From the NCBI RefSeq assembly GCF_900142215.1, contig NZ_FRAC01000040.1, positions 1-54,204 on the forward strand: a stretch of 54,204 nucleotides of DNA, in the 5' to 3' direction. The notes beneath the pieces are model-generated. The model was not told the origin of the DNA. It saw only the letters and a list, made by a program, of their open reading frames with translations, and ran no database searches. The translations under genes and the position numbers were made by a program. Positions 33,863 to 42,115 of this stretch are shown here, piece after piece. Every line of letters begins with the position of its first letter. The stretch's first letter is position 1. This DNA comes from Anaerocolumna jejuensis DSM 15929 (GTDB taxonomy: Bacteria; Bacillota; Clostridia; Lachnospirales; Lachnospiraceae).

Positions 33863-35080
33863 TTAAAACATGACTCTGATACGGCTTAAGGGCTTTCCTA
33901 TCCTGTCTGCCTTTTCCTCAAAAGCTGCTTCACTCAGAAAGCCGGTAAGAAAAGAATACTCCTCTTCCCTTCCGTCCACCTTTACCTCTTCTATTTCACC
34001 AAAGACCTCATTGACGAGAGCCCTTGCCTTATCATCACAGCCGGCTACTCTTACAAAGAAACGGTGCTCTACTGCTTTTACATCTCTCAGCTCCAGCTTC
34101 TTACTGCTCCAGAAGGTCATGATATTCGTACCGATATGCTTGGCTGCGTCTACTACATCCGCTACCACCGCACTGGCAGTCGGAAGCTTTCCTGCACCGC
34201 TTCCGTAGAACATAACATCTCCGATAACATTTCCTCTTACAAATATTCCGTTAAAAACTCCATTTACACTGAATAAGGGATGGGTGGGCTTAATCAGCAT
34301 GGGCGCAACCATGGCATAAACATGGTTTCCTACCTTTTTGCTGGTCGCAAGGAGCTTAATGCTTGCTCCCATAGCCTTGGCATATAAAACATCCGTATCC
34401 GTTATTCCGGTAATACCCTCTGTATAAATATCCTCAAAATCCACCTGCATGCCAAAGGCCAGAGAGGATAAAATGGCAATTTTCCTGCAGGCATCATAGC
34501 CTTCTACATCGGCCTGGGGATTGCGTTCCGCATATCCCATATTCTGAGCTTCCTTCAGGGCAGTATCAAAATCCGCGTTATCGGAGCTCATCTTCGATAG
34601 AATATAATTGGTGGTGCCGTTTAATATCCCTGTTATTTCTTCTATTTCATCTGCCGTTAAGGACTGGTTCAACGGACGGATAATAGGTATCCCTCCTCCT
34701 ACACTTGCTTCAAAGAGAAAGTTCACTTTCTGAGCCTTTGACAGCTCCAGCAATTCTGCTCCATGCTTTGCCACCAGTTCTTTATTGGAGGTACAAACGC
34801 TTTTTCCTTTTAAAATAGCTTCCTTTACAAAGGTATAGGCAGGTTCGACCCCTCCCATTACCTCTACGATGATTTTAACTTCAGGGTCATTTAAAATTAC
34901 GCTGTAATCATGAACAATCAGATTTTCAACAGGCTCACCCTTAAAATCTCTTAAGTCCAATATATATTTTACATTAATATCATGCCCGCAGCGTTTACTG
35001 ATACTCTCGCCATTCAGGCGTAATACCTCAATCACGCCGGATCCTACTGTGCCGTAACCCAAAACCGCTATATTTACCAT
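33863..35080 (-). CDS. hom: Homoserine dehydrogenase
   Basis: This 405-residue enzyme has the NAD(P)-binding GYGTVGSGVIEVL at about 8-20, the catalytic-domain segments GGGIPIIRPL and ILNGTTNYILSKM (about 147-159), NPQADVEGYDACRK (about 183-196), and a C-terminal ACT domain (about 325-400). It reduces aspartate semialdehyde to homoserine. It is the second gene of the threonine operon, with AAAGGAG before the ATG. The ACT domain implies feedback regulation. Confidence 0.94.
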   Translation of the reverse strand: MVNIAVLGYGTVGSGVIEVLRLNGESISKRCGHDINVKYILDLRDFKGEPVENLIVHDYSVILNDPEVKIIVEVMGGVEPAYTFVKEAILKGKSVCTSNKELVAKHGAELLELSKAQKVNFLFEASVGGGIPIIRPLNQSLTADEIEEITGILNGTTNYILSKMSSDNADFDTALKEAQNMGYAERNPQADVEGYDACRKIAILSSLAFGMQVDFEDIYTEGITGITDTDVLYAKAMGASIKLLATSKKVGNHVYAMVAPMLIKPTHPLFSVNGVFNGIFVRGNVIGDVMFYGSGAGKLPTASAVVADVVDAAKHIGTNIMTFWSSKKLELRDVKAVEHRFFVRVAGCDDKARALVNEVFGEIEEVKVDGREEEYSFLTGFLSEAAFEEKADRIGKPLSRIRVMF

Positions 35081-35185
35081 GTAAAGCTCCTTTCTGTCAT
35101 TCCTTCTTCATGCTTTGTCCTGCCAATCTGCTGTAGACCCGCTTTTCATTTTTCAAGTAGTTTATATGTCTGCCGCCGTATACCT

Positions 35186-35246
35186 CAAGTTTGTGCCGAG
35201 GACTTCGCAGGCACTTGCAGGAAAAATGCTACTCCATTTTTCCTGC
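35186..35246. repeat. Composite palindromic repeat between ACT protein gene and hom
   Basis: Hairpin 1 (35186-35217) keeps the conserved core GCCGAGGACTTCGCAGGC. Hairpin 2 (35217-35246) has perfect 12-bp arms GCAGGAAAAATG and CATTTTTCCTGC. The second hairpin reaches the stop codon of the ACT-domain gene, so it would form at the end of that coding region. Confidence 0.75.
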
Positions 35247-35686
35247 TACTCTCTTGCCAGGATTTTGGTATAATGTATTCCTTCCAGTGCCTCAATGGCC
35301 TCGAAAATAATAGCCGTATCCTCAAATTGGCTTGGTATTTCTATACTTAATGTCAGGGATGCAATCCCATTGACAGGAATACTCTGATGTATGGTCAATA
35401 TATTTACACCATTTTTGGATACACAATTCAAGACACTTGATAGTATACCCGGTTTATCATCTATCTGCAGCATAAAGGTAATCGTCTTTCCTCTTGTATT
35501 CTCATGAAAAGGAAAGATATCATCCTTATATTTATAAAAAGAGCTCCTGCTGATACCTACAATATCAGCTGCTTCCTGAACGGTATATACCTTCTCAGAA
35601 TCCAGAAGCCTTTTTGCTTCCACTACCTTTAGAAGAACCTCCGGTACTGCTTTTTTCTTGACAATGAAGTATTTTCCTTCATCCAT
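35246..35686 (-). CDS. ACT domain-containing regulatory protein (PheB-like)
   Basis: This 146-residue protein joins an N-terminal helix-turn-helix-like segment (about 35-58, VQEAADIVGISRSSFYKYK) to a C-terminal ACT domain (about 68-143, TFMLQIDDKPGILSSVLNCVSKN). Such proteins usually head hom-thr operons in Firmicutes and probably sense an amino acid. A direct regulatory target has not been shown for most of them. It is first in this operon, with GGAGGAG upstream. A palindromic repeat separates it from hom. Confidence 0.85.
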   Translation of the reverse strand: MDEGKYFIVKKKAVPEVLLKVVEAKRLLDSEKVYTVQEAADIVGISRSSFYKYKDDIFPFHENTRGKTITFMLQIDDKPGILSSVLNCVSKNGVNILTIHQSIPVNGIASLTLSIEIPSQFEDTAIIFEAIEALEGIHYTKILARE

Positions 35687-35936
35687 TTGGATGCTCCTCC
35701 TATATCCTTTATTCTATGCTTTGTATGTATATGGGATACAACTGTCTTTCCCAGAGAGATATATTAGCATATTTTGTTCTTAATTGCAACAGTTTTTGAA
35801 TAAATTATCAATCTTAAGACATAATATTCATTTTTTTCAATTTTTACTTCGCTTTTTTAAACAATATGCACTGTATAATGTGTACTCCTGTTTCACTGTA
35901 CCTGCGTATGCAGTCCGGTCCCGCCGGACACAAACG
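35687..35936 (-). promoter_or_regulatory. Promoter region of threonine operon
   Basis: TTGCAA (35789-35784) and TAATAT (35766-35761), 17 nt apart, form a moderate promoter candidate about 75 nt before the ACT-protein start. The region is AT-rich. No T-box, L-box or other riboswitch fold was recognised. The remainder up to the cheW terminator holds nothing else visible. Confidence 0.4.
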
Positions 35937-36016
35937 AAAAAAAAGCTGCCATAGAATGAACTGACCCCCATAAGTTATAACTCTAACTTATGGGGGTCAG
36001 TTCATTCTACGGCAGC
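35937..36016 (-). terminator. Terminator of prfB-cheW transcript with very long stem
   Basis: Two 33-nt arms (35945-35977 and 35984-36016) enclose a 6-nt loop and are complementary at all but one position. That position is a G-U wobble in minus-strand RNA and an A-C mismatch in plus-strand RNA. Eight Ts follow on the minus strand. It is 10 nt past the cheW stop. Confidence 0.92.
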
Positions 36017-36025
36017 TCTCTTTAT

Positions 36026-36499
36026 CTATTGAGCTAATATGGTCTCGATGTTCTCCTGCTCCCTGGAAGATAAAATTCCGTCATGATCCAGCAGAATCAC
36101 CATTCTTCCATTGATATTTGCAACATTCCGAATATAGGTTGTGTTAATACCCTTTACAATAGCGGGAGTCTCACTGATATTCTCAGGGGGGATTTCAATG
36201 ATTTCTTTTACACCATCCACTTCAAAGGCCATGAGTATTCCATTGGATTTTGTTATAATCAACCTGGAATCCTCTGTGACAGGCTTATCCGGTAAGCCGA
36301 ATTTTCGTCTCAGCGAAAATACCGGAATTACATCACCTCTTAAATTCATGATGCCATGAATATAGGTAGGTGCATTAGGAACGGGAATCAAATCCGTAAA
36401 TTTTTCAATAGCATTTACAACCATAATATCCAGTCCGAATTCTTCATTGTCTAAAGTAAATATAACCTGCTTTGTCTGTAGAGTCTGTTTCGTAATCAT
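36026..36499 (-). CDS. CheW-like chemotaxis coupling protein
   Basis: This 157-residue CheW-domain protein covers the whole fold (QVIFTLDNEEFGLDIMVVNAIEKF near 11-34, HGIMNLRGDVIPVFSLRRKFG near 54-74). It would couple receptors to the CheA kinase in the polar array. No other chemotaxis gene is in the window, so it is an orphan copy placed after prfB. The ATG at 36499 is chosen because AAAAGGGGG lies 8 nt upstream; the longer ORF opens with TTG. It ends at the long terminator. The spacing of 43 nt from prfB suggests co-transcription. Confidence 0.88.
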   Translation of the reverse strand: MITKQTLQTKQVIFTLDNEEFGLDIMVVNAIEKFTDLIPVPNAPTYIHGIMNLRGDVIPVFSLRRKFGLPDKPVTEDSRLIITKSNGILMAFEVDGVKEIIEIPPENISETPAIVKGINTTYIRNVANINGRMVILLDHDGILSSREQENIETILAQ

Positions 36500-36541
36500 A
36501 TGAGGTACCCCCTTTTCATTCGTATACAAATATGTTGTCTG

Positions 36542-37661
36542 TTATTCTTTTGTCTGGCCAATGCTGGCCCACTTTAAATAAGCATTAATGAAAGGATCCA
36601 GATTACCATCCAGAACACTGGCTGCATTACCGATTTCCATATTGGTACGATGATCCTTTACCATAGTGTAGGGCTGCATAACATAGGACCTGATCTGGCT
36701 TCCCCAGCCAATTTCTTTTATTTCACCACGGATTCCCGATTCTTTTTCCTGGTTCTCCTGCTGCTTTAACAGATACAGCTTTGCCTTTAACATCTGCATT
36801 GCCTTATCCTTGTTCTGGAACTGGGAACGTTCATTCTGGCATTGAACCACAATTCCTGTTGGAATATGAGTGATACGGATGGCCGAGGAGGTTTTATTAA
36901 CATGCTGTCCTCCTGCTCCGCTGGAGCGGAAGGTATCAATTCTCAAATCCCCTTCGTCTATCTCAATTCCCGTATCTTCTTCAATATCTGGCATTACATC
37001 ACAGGATACAAAGGAGGTCTGGCGTTTTCCCGCCGCATTAAAGGGGGATATACGAACCAGTCTGTGAACTCCTCTTTCGGATTTCAGATGCCCAAAGGCA
37101 TTCAGCCCGTTTATCTGAAAGGTGACGGATTTAATACCCGCTTCTTCACCATCCAGATAATCAAGTACCTGAGTTACATAGCCTTTTTTATCCGCCCATT
37201 TCTGGTACATACGGAAAAGCATACTTGCCCAGTCACAGCTTTCTGTTCCTCCGGCACCTGCATGAAGGGTTACTATGGCATTATCCTTATCATACTCACC
37301 GGAGAGTAGGGTACTAAGCCTCATCTCTTCCAGGTCTTCCATGAATTTATCCAGCTCCGACTGTATTTCCGGTATCAGGGAGGCATCCTCTGCTTCATAA
37401 GCCATTTCCAGCAAAGTTTCTATGTCCTCATATCCTCTTTTCAGGCCGTTATATTCCTCTACAACATCTTTAAGATTTTTTAGTTCCTTCACATATCCCG
37501 AGGATTTTTCCGCCATGTCCCAAAAATTAGGCTCCTCCATGATATGCTCAATCATATCTATACGCTCCAGCTTATTAGCCAGGTCAAAGTGAATCCCCCA
37601 CTTCAAGTAATGGCTGTTTATAAGTATTTAACGTATATTTCATCTGGTCTAACTCAACCAC
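36542..37661 (-). CDS. prfB: Peptide chain release factor 2, with programmed +1 frameshift
   Basis: RF2 recognises UGA and UAA stop codons. The downstream frame has the tripeptide anticodon region (SPFNAAGKRQTSF) and the GGQ loop (RSSGAGGQHVNKTSSAIR). The gene is read in two frames. It starts at GTG 37661 behind AAAGAGGTGA, runs 25 codons, meets an in-frame TGA at 37586-37584 in the context CTT TGA C, and continues after a +1 slip into DLANKLER. A GGGGG Shine-Dalgarno-like stretch lies just upstream, as in the known autoregulatory site. Annotation from the downstream frame only would start falsely at TTG 37606. It follows secA by 31 nt. Confidence 0.95.
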
Positions 37662-37692
37662 TCTATCACCTCTTTCCTGAAAGTCCGTTATC

Positions 37693-40263
37693 CTAATTCT
37701 TTCCGCAGCAGAATTTGTATTTCTTACCGCTTCCGCAAGGGCAGGGATCATTGGGCTGTACCTTTTTACTGGTTCTTCTTACAGGTCCCTGCTGAAGGGA
37801 TTCATCCTTATTGGTTCCCGTAACCTTTGCCACCTGTTCTCTTTCCACATTCTGCTCGATTCTTACATGCATCAGGGCCTTTACGGTATCCTCTCTGATT
37901 GCATTCGTCATTTCATCGAACATTTCAAAGCCCATGAACTTAAATTCTACCAAAGGATCTCTCTGGCCATATGCCTGAAGGCCGATACCCTGGCGCAGCT
38001 GGTCCATATCATCAATATGGTCCATCCACTTGCGGTCAATTACTCTTAATAAGATTACACGCTCTACTTCACGAAGCTGTTCCTTCTCCGGGAACTCTGC
38101 CTCTTTTTCTTCATACAGCTTTATGGCATCTTCCTTTAACTTCTGCATTAAGGAAGCCTTCTTCATGCGGTCAAGCTCTTCTGCATCAAAGGCAATGGGC
38201 TCGAAGGGTATGCTGGGAAGAAGCATGTTGTTAAGCTCTTCCAAATCCCAGTTTTCCGGAAGCTGGTCGTCACTGATACAGGTATTTACACTATCCTCTA
38301 TGGTATCGGTTATCATCTTGAAAACAGTATCTCTCATGCTTTCGCCGTCAAGTACCCTTCTTCTTTCCTTATAGATGATTTCCCTCTGCTCATTATTTAC
38401 CTGGTCATATTCCAGGAGATTCTTACGAATACCATAGTTGTTATTCTCTATCTTCGTCTGAGCCTTTTCGATGGCACTGCTTAACATCTTATGCTCAATC
38501 TGCTCTCCCTCCGGAAGACCCAGAGAGTTGAACATTGTCATCAGACGCTCAGAACCAAAGAGTCTCATCAAATCGTCTTCCAGGGAAATATAGAAACGGG
38601 ATTCACCCGGATCTCCCTGACGTCCTGCACGTCCTCTTAACTGGTTATCAATACGTCTGGATTCATGGCGTTCCGTACCGATTATCTTAAGTCCGCCAAG
38701 ATCTACCACACCGGCTCCCAGCTTGATATCGGTACCACGGCCTGCCATATTGGTGGCTATGGTTACAACTCCTGCCTGTCCGGCATCTGCAATGATTTCC
38801 GCTTCCAGCTCATGGAACTTGGCATTCAATACCTTGTGAGGAACATTCTTTTTCTTTAAAAGCTCACTTAATTCCTCGGAAGCTTCGATGGTAATCGTAC
38901 CAACCAGTACCGGCTGGCCTTTTTTATAGGATTCTGTAATTTCCTCTACTACCGCATCCAGCTTTTCCTTTTTGGTCTTATAAACCGCATCCTGCCTGTC
39001 AATACGTGCTACCTGTACATTGGTAGGAACCTCAATAACATCCATACCGTAGATGTTACGGAATTCCTTTTCTTCTGTCAGGGCGGTACCTGTCATACCG
39101 GCTTTCTTCCCATATTTATTAAAGAAGTTCTGGAAGGTAATTGTTGCAAGGGTCTTGCTTTCCCTCTTAACCTTAACCTTTTCCTTTGCTTCAATGGCCT
39201 GATGAAGACCGTCCGAATATCTTCTTCCGGGCATGATACGGCCTGTAAATTCATCTACAATAAGGACCTCGTCCTCTTTTACCACATAGTCTTTATCCCT
39301 TGCCATAAGGTTATGTGCTCTTAAGGCCAGAATAATATTGTGCTGTATTTCAAGATTTTCCGGGTCTGCAAGGTTCTCAAGATGGAAGAAACTCTCTACC
39401 TTCTCAACACCCTCCGCAGTAAGGTTGACTAACTTATCCTTTTCATTTACTACGAAGTCCCCTTCTTCTTCCACATCTTCATTCATTAAAGCAGCCATCT
39501 TGGTAAGCTCGCCGCTTACTTTACCTTTTGTAAGCTGTCTTGCCAGGATATCACAGGCTTCGTAAAGCTTTGTGGACTTGCCGCTTTGTCCTGATATAAT
39601 AAGAGGTGTTCTTGCTTCATCGATTAATACGGAATCCACCTCATCGATTATAGCGTAGTTCAGTCCTCTTTGTACAAGCTGTTCTTTATAGATGACCATG
39701 TTATCTCTTAAATAATCAAATCCAAGCTCATTGTTCGTGGCATAGGTAATGTCACAGTTATAGGCATCTCTTCTCTCGTCATTGTCCATGCTGTTTAAGA
39801 TTACGCCAACCTTAAGACCTAAGAATTCATGAATCTGTCCCATCCATTCGGAGTCACGCTTTGCAAGGTAATCATTTACGGTAACAATGTGTACACCTGT
39901 CCCCTCAAGGGCATTTAAGTAAGCAGGAAGTGTAGAAACAAGCGTCTTACCTTCACCGGTTTTCATTTCTGAAATTCTTCCCTGATGGAGAATAATACCG
40001 CCTAAGAGCTGTACACGGAAATGCCTGAGCCCCAGAGTTCTAACACTGGCTTCCCTTACAACCGCATAAGCTTCCGGTAAAATGTCATCCAGAGTTTCAC
40101 CGTTTTTCAGCCTGTTCTTGAATTCAACGGTTTTATTTTTTAGTTCTGCATCGGACAACACCTGGATAGAAGGCTCCAATGCCTCAATTTGGTCAACTAT
40201 GGGCATAATAAGCTTGACTTCCCTTTGACTGTGGGTACCAAAAATTTTCGTTACGAGACTCAT
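37693..40263 (-). CDS. secA: Preprotein translocase ATPase SecA
   Basis: This 856-residue protein has the full SecA layout: Walker A MKTGEGKTLV (about 99-108), the DEAD-like DEVDSVLIDEAR (about 206-217), the preprotein cross-linking and second nucleotide-binding domains with TNMAGRGTDIKL, a helical scaffold, and the C-terminal zinc-binding tail CPCGSGKKYKFCC. SecA drives export through SecYEG. The ATG at 40263 is chosen because AGGAG lies 8 nt upstream; the ORF extends to a GTG inside that site. It is co-transcribed with prfB. Confidence 0.96.
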   Translation of the reverse strand: MSLVTKIFGTHSQREVKLIMPIVDQIEALEPSIQVLSDAELKNKTVEFKNRLKNGETLDDILPEAYAVVREASVRTLGLRHFRVQLLGGIILHQGRISEMKTGEGKTLVSTLPAYLNALEGTGVHIVTVNDYLAKRDSEWMGQIHEFLGLKVGVILNSMDNDERRDAYNCDITYATNNELGFDYLRDNMVIYKEQLVQRGLNYAIIDEVDSVLIDEARTPLIISGQSGKSTKLYEACDILARQLTKGKVSGELTKMAALMNEDVEEEGDFVVNEKDKLVNLTAEGVEKVESFFHLENLADPENLEIQHNIILALRAHNLMARDKDYVVKEDEVLIVDEFTGRIMPGRRYSDGLHQAIEAKEKVKVKRESKTLATITFQNFFNKYGKKAGMTGTALTEEKEFRNIYGMDVIEVPTNVQVARIDRQDAVYKTKKEKLDAVVEEITESYKKGQPVLVGTITIEASEELSELLKKKNVPHKVLNAKFHELEAEIIADAGQAGVVTIATNMAGRGTDIKLGAGVVDLGGLKIIGTERHESRRIDNQLRGRAGRQGDPGESRFYISLEDDLMRLFGSERLMTMFNSLGLPEGEQIEHKMLSSAIEKAQTKIENNNYGIRKNLLEYDQVNNEQREIIYKERRRVLDGESMRDTVFKMITDTIEDSVNTCISDDQLPENWDLEELNNMLLPSIPFEPIAFDAEELDRMKKASLMQKLKEDAIKLYEEKEAEFPEKEQLREVERVILLRVIDRKWMDHIDDMDQLRQGIGLQAYGQRDPLVEFKFMGFEMFDEMTNAIREDTVKALMHVRIEQNVEREQVAKVTGTNKDESLQQGPVRRTSKKVQPNDPCPCGSGKKYKFCCGKN

Positions 40264-40500
40264 ACTATTCACTCCTGTATTTATTTCAATGGGTATAATA
40301 TAAGCTGCTCCTAGCTTTTTTCCGCAAAAAAGCCAAGGTTCAACTTATAATATAAGATAAATTCTGGTCAAATAATTTTTTCATAAAATACATTGTATCA
40401 TTTCCCCAGTTAGTTAGCAACCATTTTATAAGAAAAGCCCTTTTTTACCTGTCTTTTACTTTAATTCCTTAAATATGAAGGAATGCGATTTCAATACCGT
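40264..40500 (-). promoter_or_regulatory. secA promoter region
   Basis: Two minus-strand candidates are visible. One is TTGCTA (40420-40415) with TACAAT (40397-40392), 17 nt apart. The other is TTGACC (40371-40366) with TATAAG (40349-40344), 16 nt apart. A GGCTTTTTT/AAAAAAGCT hairpin (40312-40333) lies in the leader before the secA Shine-Dalgarno and could affect translation. Confidence 0.5.
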
Positions 40501-40530
40501 TTTAAAAAGGGGGCTGTACCAACAGCCCCC
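40499..40530 (-). terminator. Intrinsic terminator of hpf
   Basis: A 9-bp GGGGGCTGT/ACAGCCCCC stem with a 4-nt loop is followed on the minus strand by TTTTTAAAA. It lies about 70 nt after the hpf stop. Confidence 0.88.
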
Positions 40531-40600
40531 TGACTAATCCCATTTCTTTATAAACCTTATAAATCTATAAACCTTATAAACAGTAAGCAAATTGCAATTT

Positions 40601-41128
40601 TTAGAATTCCGGTTCGATTAAACCGTAGGTATTGCCCTTACGCTTATAGACTACATTTACCTCATCGGTTTCCGCATTGCGGTATACAAAGAAATTATGT
40701 CCTAAAAGCTCCATCTGAACACAAGCTTCCTCCGGGTCCATAGGCTTGATTGCAAATTTCTTGGTACGTATGATCTTAATATTATCTTCTTCCTCAAAGG
40801 AATCATCAATAAATTCCTGATTCAGATTTATGATTGCCTGCTTTTGCTCAATGAGCTTGTTCTTATATTTTCTTAACTGGCGTTCTATCACTTCTTCAAC
40901 AAGGTCGATAGACACATACATATCGGTGCTTGTCTGTTCTGCTCTTACCATGCTTCCTTTCATAGGAATTGTTACTTCTATTTTCTGCCTTTCTTTCTCG
41001 ACACTCATTGTTACGTGGATTTCAGTATCAGGAGTGAAATATCTTTCAAGTTTTCCAATCTTTTCATATACAGCTGTCTTGAGACCTTCTGTAACCTCGA
41101 TGTTTTTGCCGCTTATAATAAAACGCAT
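40601..41128 (-). CDS. hpf: Ribosome hibernation promoting factor, long form
   Basis: This 175-residue protein has an N-terminal S30AE domain (about 1-100, FIISGKNIEVTEGLKTAVYEK) and a C-terminal dimerisation domain (about 115-173, with EEACVQMELLGHNFFVYRNAETDEVNVVYKR). The long form pairs 70S ribosomes into inactive 100S dimers in stationary phase. The ATG at 41128 has AAAAGGAG about 9 nt upstream; the longer ORF starts at a TTG overlapping that site. It has its own promoter and terminator, upstream of secA as in many Firmicutes. Confidence 0.93.
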   Translation of the reverse strand: MRFIISGKNIEVTEGLKTAVYEKIGKLERYFTPDTEIHVTMSVEKERQKIEVTIPMKGSMVRAEQTSTDMYVSIDLVEEVIERQLRKYKNKLIEQKQAIINLNQEFIDDSFEEEDNIKIIRTKKFAIKPMDPEEACVQMELLGHNFFVYRNAETDEVNVVYKRKGNTYGLIEPEF

Positions 41129-41173
41129 ATGAATCAACTCCTTTTAACTTTTTTATTACTATTGCTTAACAAT

Positions 41174-41202
41174 ATTATAACACACCCCAGGATATGTGAC
41201 AA
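41174..41202 (-). promoter_or_regulatory. hpf promoter
   Basis: TTGTCA (41202-41197) and TATAAT (41179-41174) are separated by 17 nt on the minus strand. The start would be about 40 nt before the hpf ATG. This places the large inverted repeat at 41259-41490 upstream of the promoter, not in the hpf leader. Confidence 0.75.
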
Positions 41203-41258
41203 GCTATTTCCGTATTCTGAGTATGGCAAACGCAGAAAGAGGGTTTATGGAAACGGAC

Positions 41259-41490
41259 GATGACCAAGGGAGTTGTTTTGGAGTTTTGTTACGCGAGAAC
41301 CCTTATTCCACTAAAACGGCAGAAAACGTAACTGGCAGGTAAATCAGCGCTGAACTCGCTGCAATAAATTTGGCTGTGTTAGTTATCAAGCTCAAACAGC
41401 AGCACTGTTTTACCTAGTCACGTTTCCTGCCGCTTAAGTGTCATAAGGAACCTCTTGAGACAAAACTCCAAAACAACTCCCTTGGTCATC
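41259..41490. repeat. 232-bp inverted-repeat element (large hairpin)
   Basis: Outer arms of 31 nt (41259-41289 and 41460-41490) are perfectly complementary, starting GATGACCAAGGGAGTTG. Complementarity continues imperfectly inward for roughly 70 more nt per arm (shared blocks CCTTAT, CGGCAG, AAACGT, AGGTAAA, CAG-GCTG). Several inner differences would be G-U wobbles in minus-strand RNA but A-C mismatches in plus-strand RNA. No ORF is present. It could be a MITE-like element or a structured non-coding RNA. No target-site duplication is clear. Confidence 0.8.
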
Positions 41491-41760
41491 TGTTTATCTC
41501 AATTGTTAGGTTTCACGCGTTTTTAGTGGTATTCAGAGTCCTCCTAAAGCCGTCTGCCTGTTCTTTGAAAAATGCAACGCATTTTTCAAACTATCGTACT
41601 TATTCTAACTTCATCTTAAATTTCCGGGTATTTCCCTATCATTGTACATCATATCTGATAATTATTTGACAGTTACAAATATTTCCATAAAGTTACAAGT
41701 AATTTACATGTTTTTCATATTATCATAACTTACAAAACAAATTTTCTACCTTGACAGTTC
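41491..41760. other. AT-rich gene-free stretch with a 12-bp hairpin
   Basis: At 41564-41590 TTTGAAAAATGC and GCATTTTTCAAA form a perfect 12-bp stem with loop AAC, resembling the variable hairpin of the dispersed repeats (it is followed by CTATC). The rest is AT-rich with no gene or recognised motif. Confidence 0.5.
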
Positions 41761-41790
41761 CCTCCACATTCCACAACAGTGGTTTATACC

Positions 41791-41873
41791 TGTGGATAAA
41801 GTGGATAACTCTGTGTATAACTTTTAATAGTGGTTATAAGTGGGCTTTTTTAATGTGGATAACTTTTGGATAA
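41791..41873 (+). other. Cluster of DnaA boxes
   Basis: Three exact TGTGNATAA boxes lie at 41791-41799, 41812-41820 and 41854-41862. A one-mismatch box (AGTGGATAA) is at 41800-41808 and a weaker one at 41865-41873. All point the same way, within 83 nt, flanked by AT-rich DNA on both sides. dnaA and dnaN are absent and gene orientation does not switch here, so this is unlikely to be the main origin. It could titrate DnaA or mediate DnaA control. Confidence 0.75.
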
Positions 41874-42069
41874 ACCTGTCCAACTTCTTAGTTTCCATAT
41901 TTTTATATTTTTGCTATCTATTATTTTGTGCATATTGTATAATCTTTCTTTTGTCAATCCCATTTCCCTCGAAATATGATTTTCTTCAAATGGCCTTATT
42001 TTTGTTAATTATCAAAAAATTCTAATAAAATAGCTTTTTGAGGGTCTTTTTTTGAAAATTTAATTTTTA

Positions 42070-42109
42070 TAAAAAAGTACCGCAGTTAGTGTAACCTAGC
42101 TGCGGTACC
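42070..42109 (-). terminator. Intrinsic terminator of NlpC/P60 gene
   Basis: GTACCGCAG and CTGCGGTAC arms, with partial inner pairing, are followed on the minus strand by TTTTTTAT. It lies within 10 nt of the stop codon. The stretch 41880-42069 is AT-rich and holds no gene. Confidence 0.85.
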
Positions 42110-42115
42110 AATATA

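Noticed and set aside
35081..36025. T-box or lysine riboswitch upstream of the threonine operon
   Set aside because: No T-box sequence or L-box fold could be recognised; structured parts are the palindromic repeat and the cheW terminator.
41840..42025. Short hydrophobic plus-strand ORF in the DnaA-box region
   Set aside because: AT-rich DNA gives Phe/Leu-rich translations by chance; no ribosome binding site is visible.
41760..42060. Chromosomal origin oriC
   Set aside because: DnaA boxes are present but dnaA, dnaN and rpmH are not nearby, and transcription orientation does not switch across the site.
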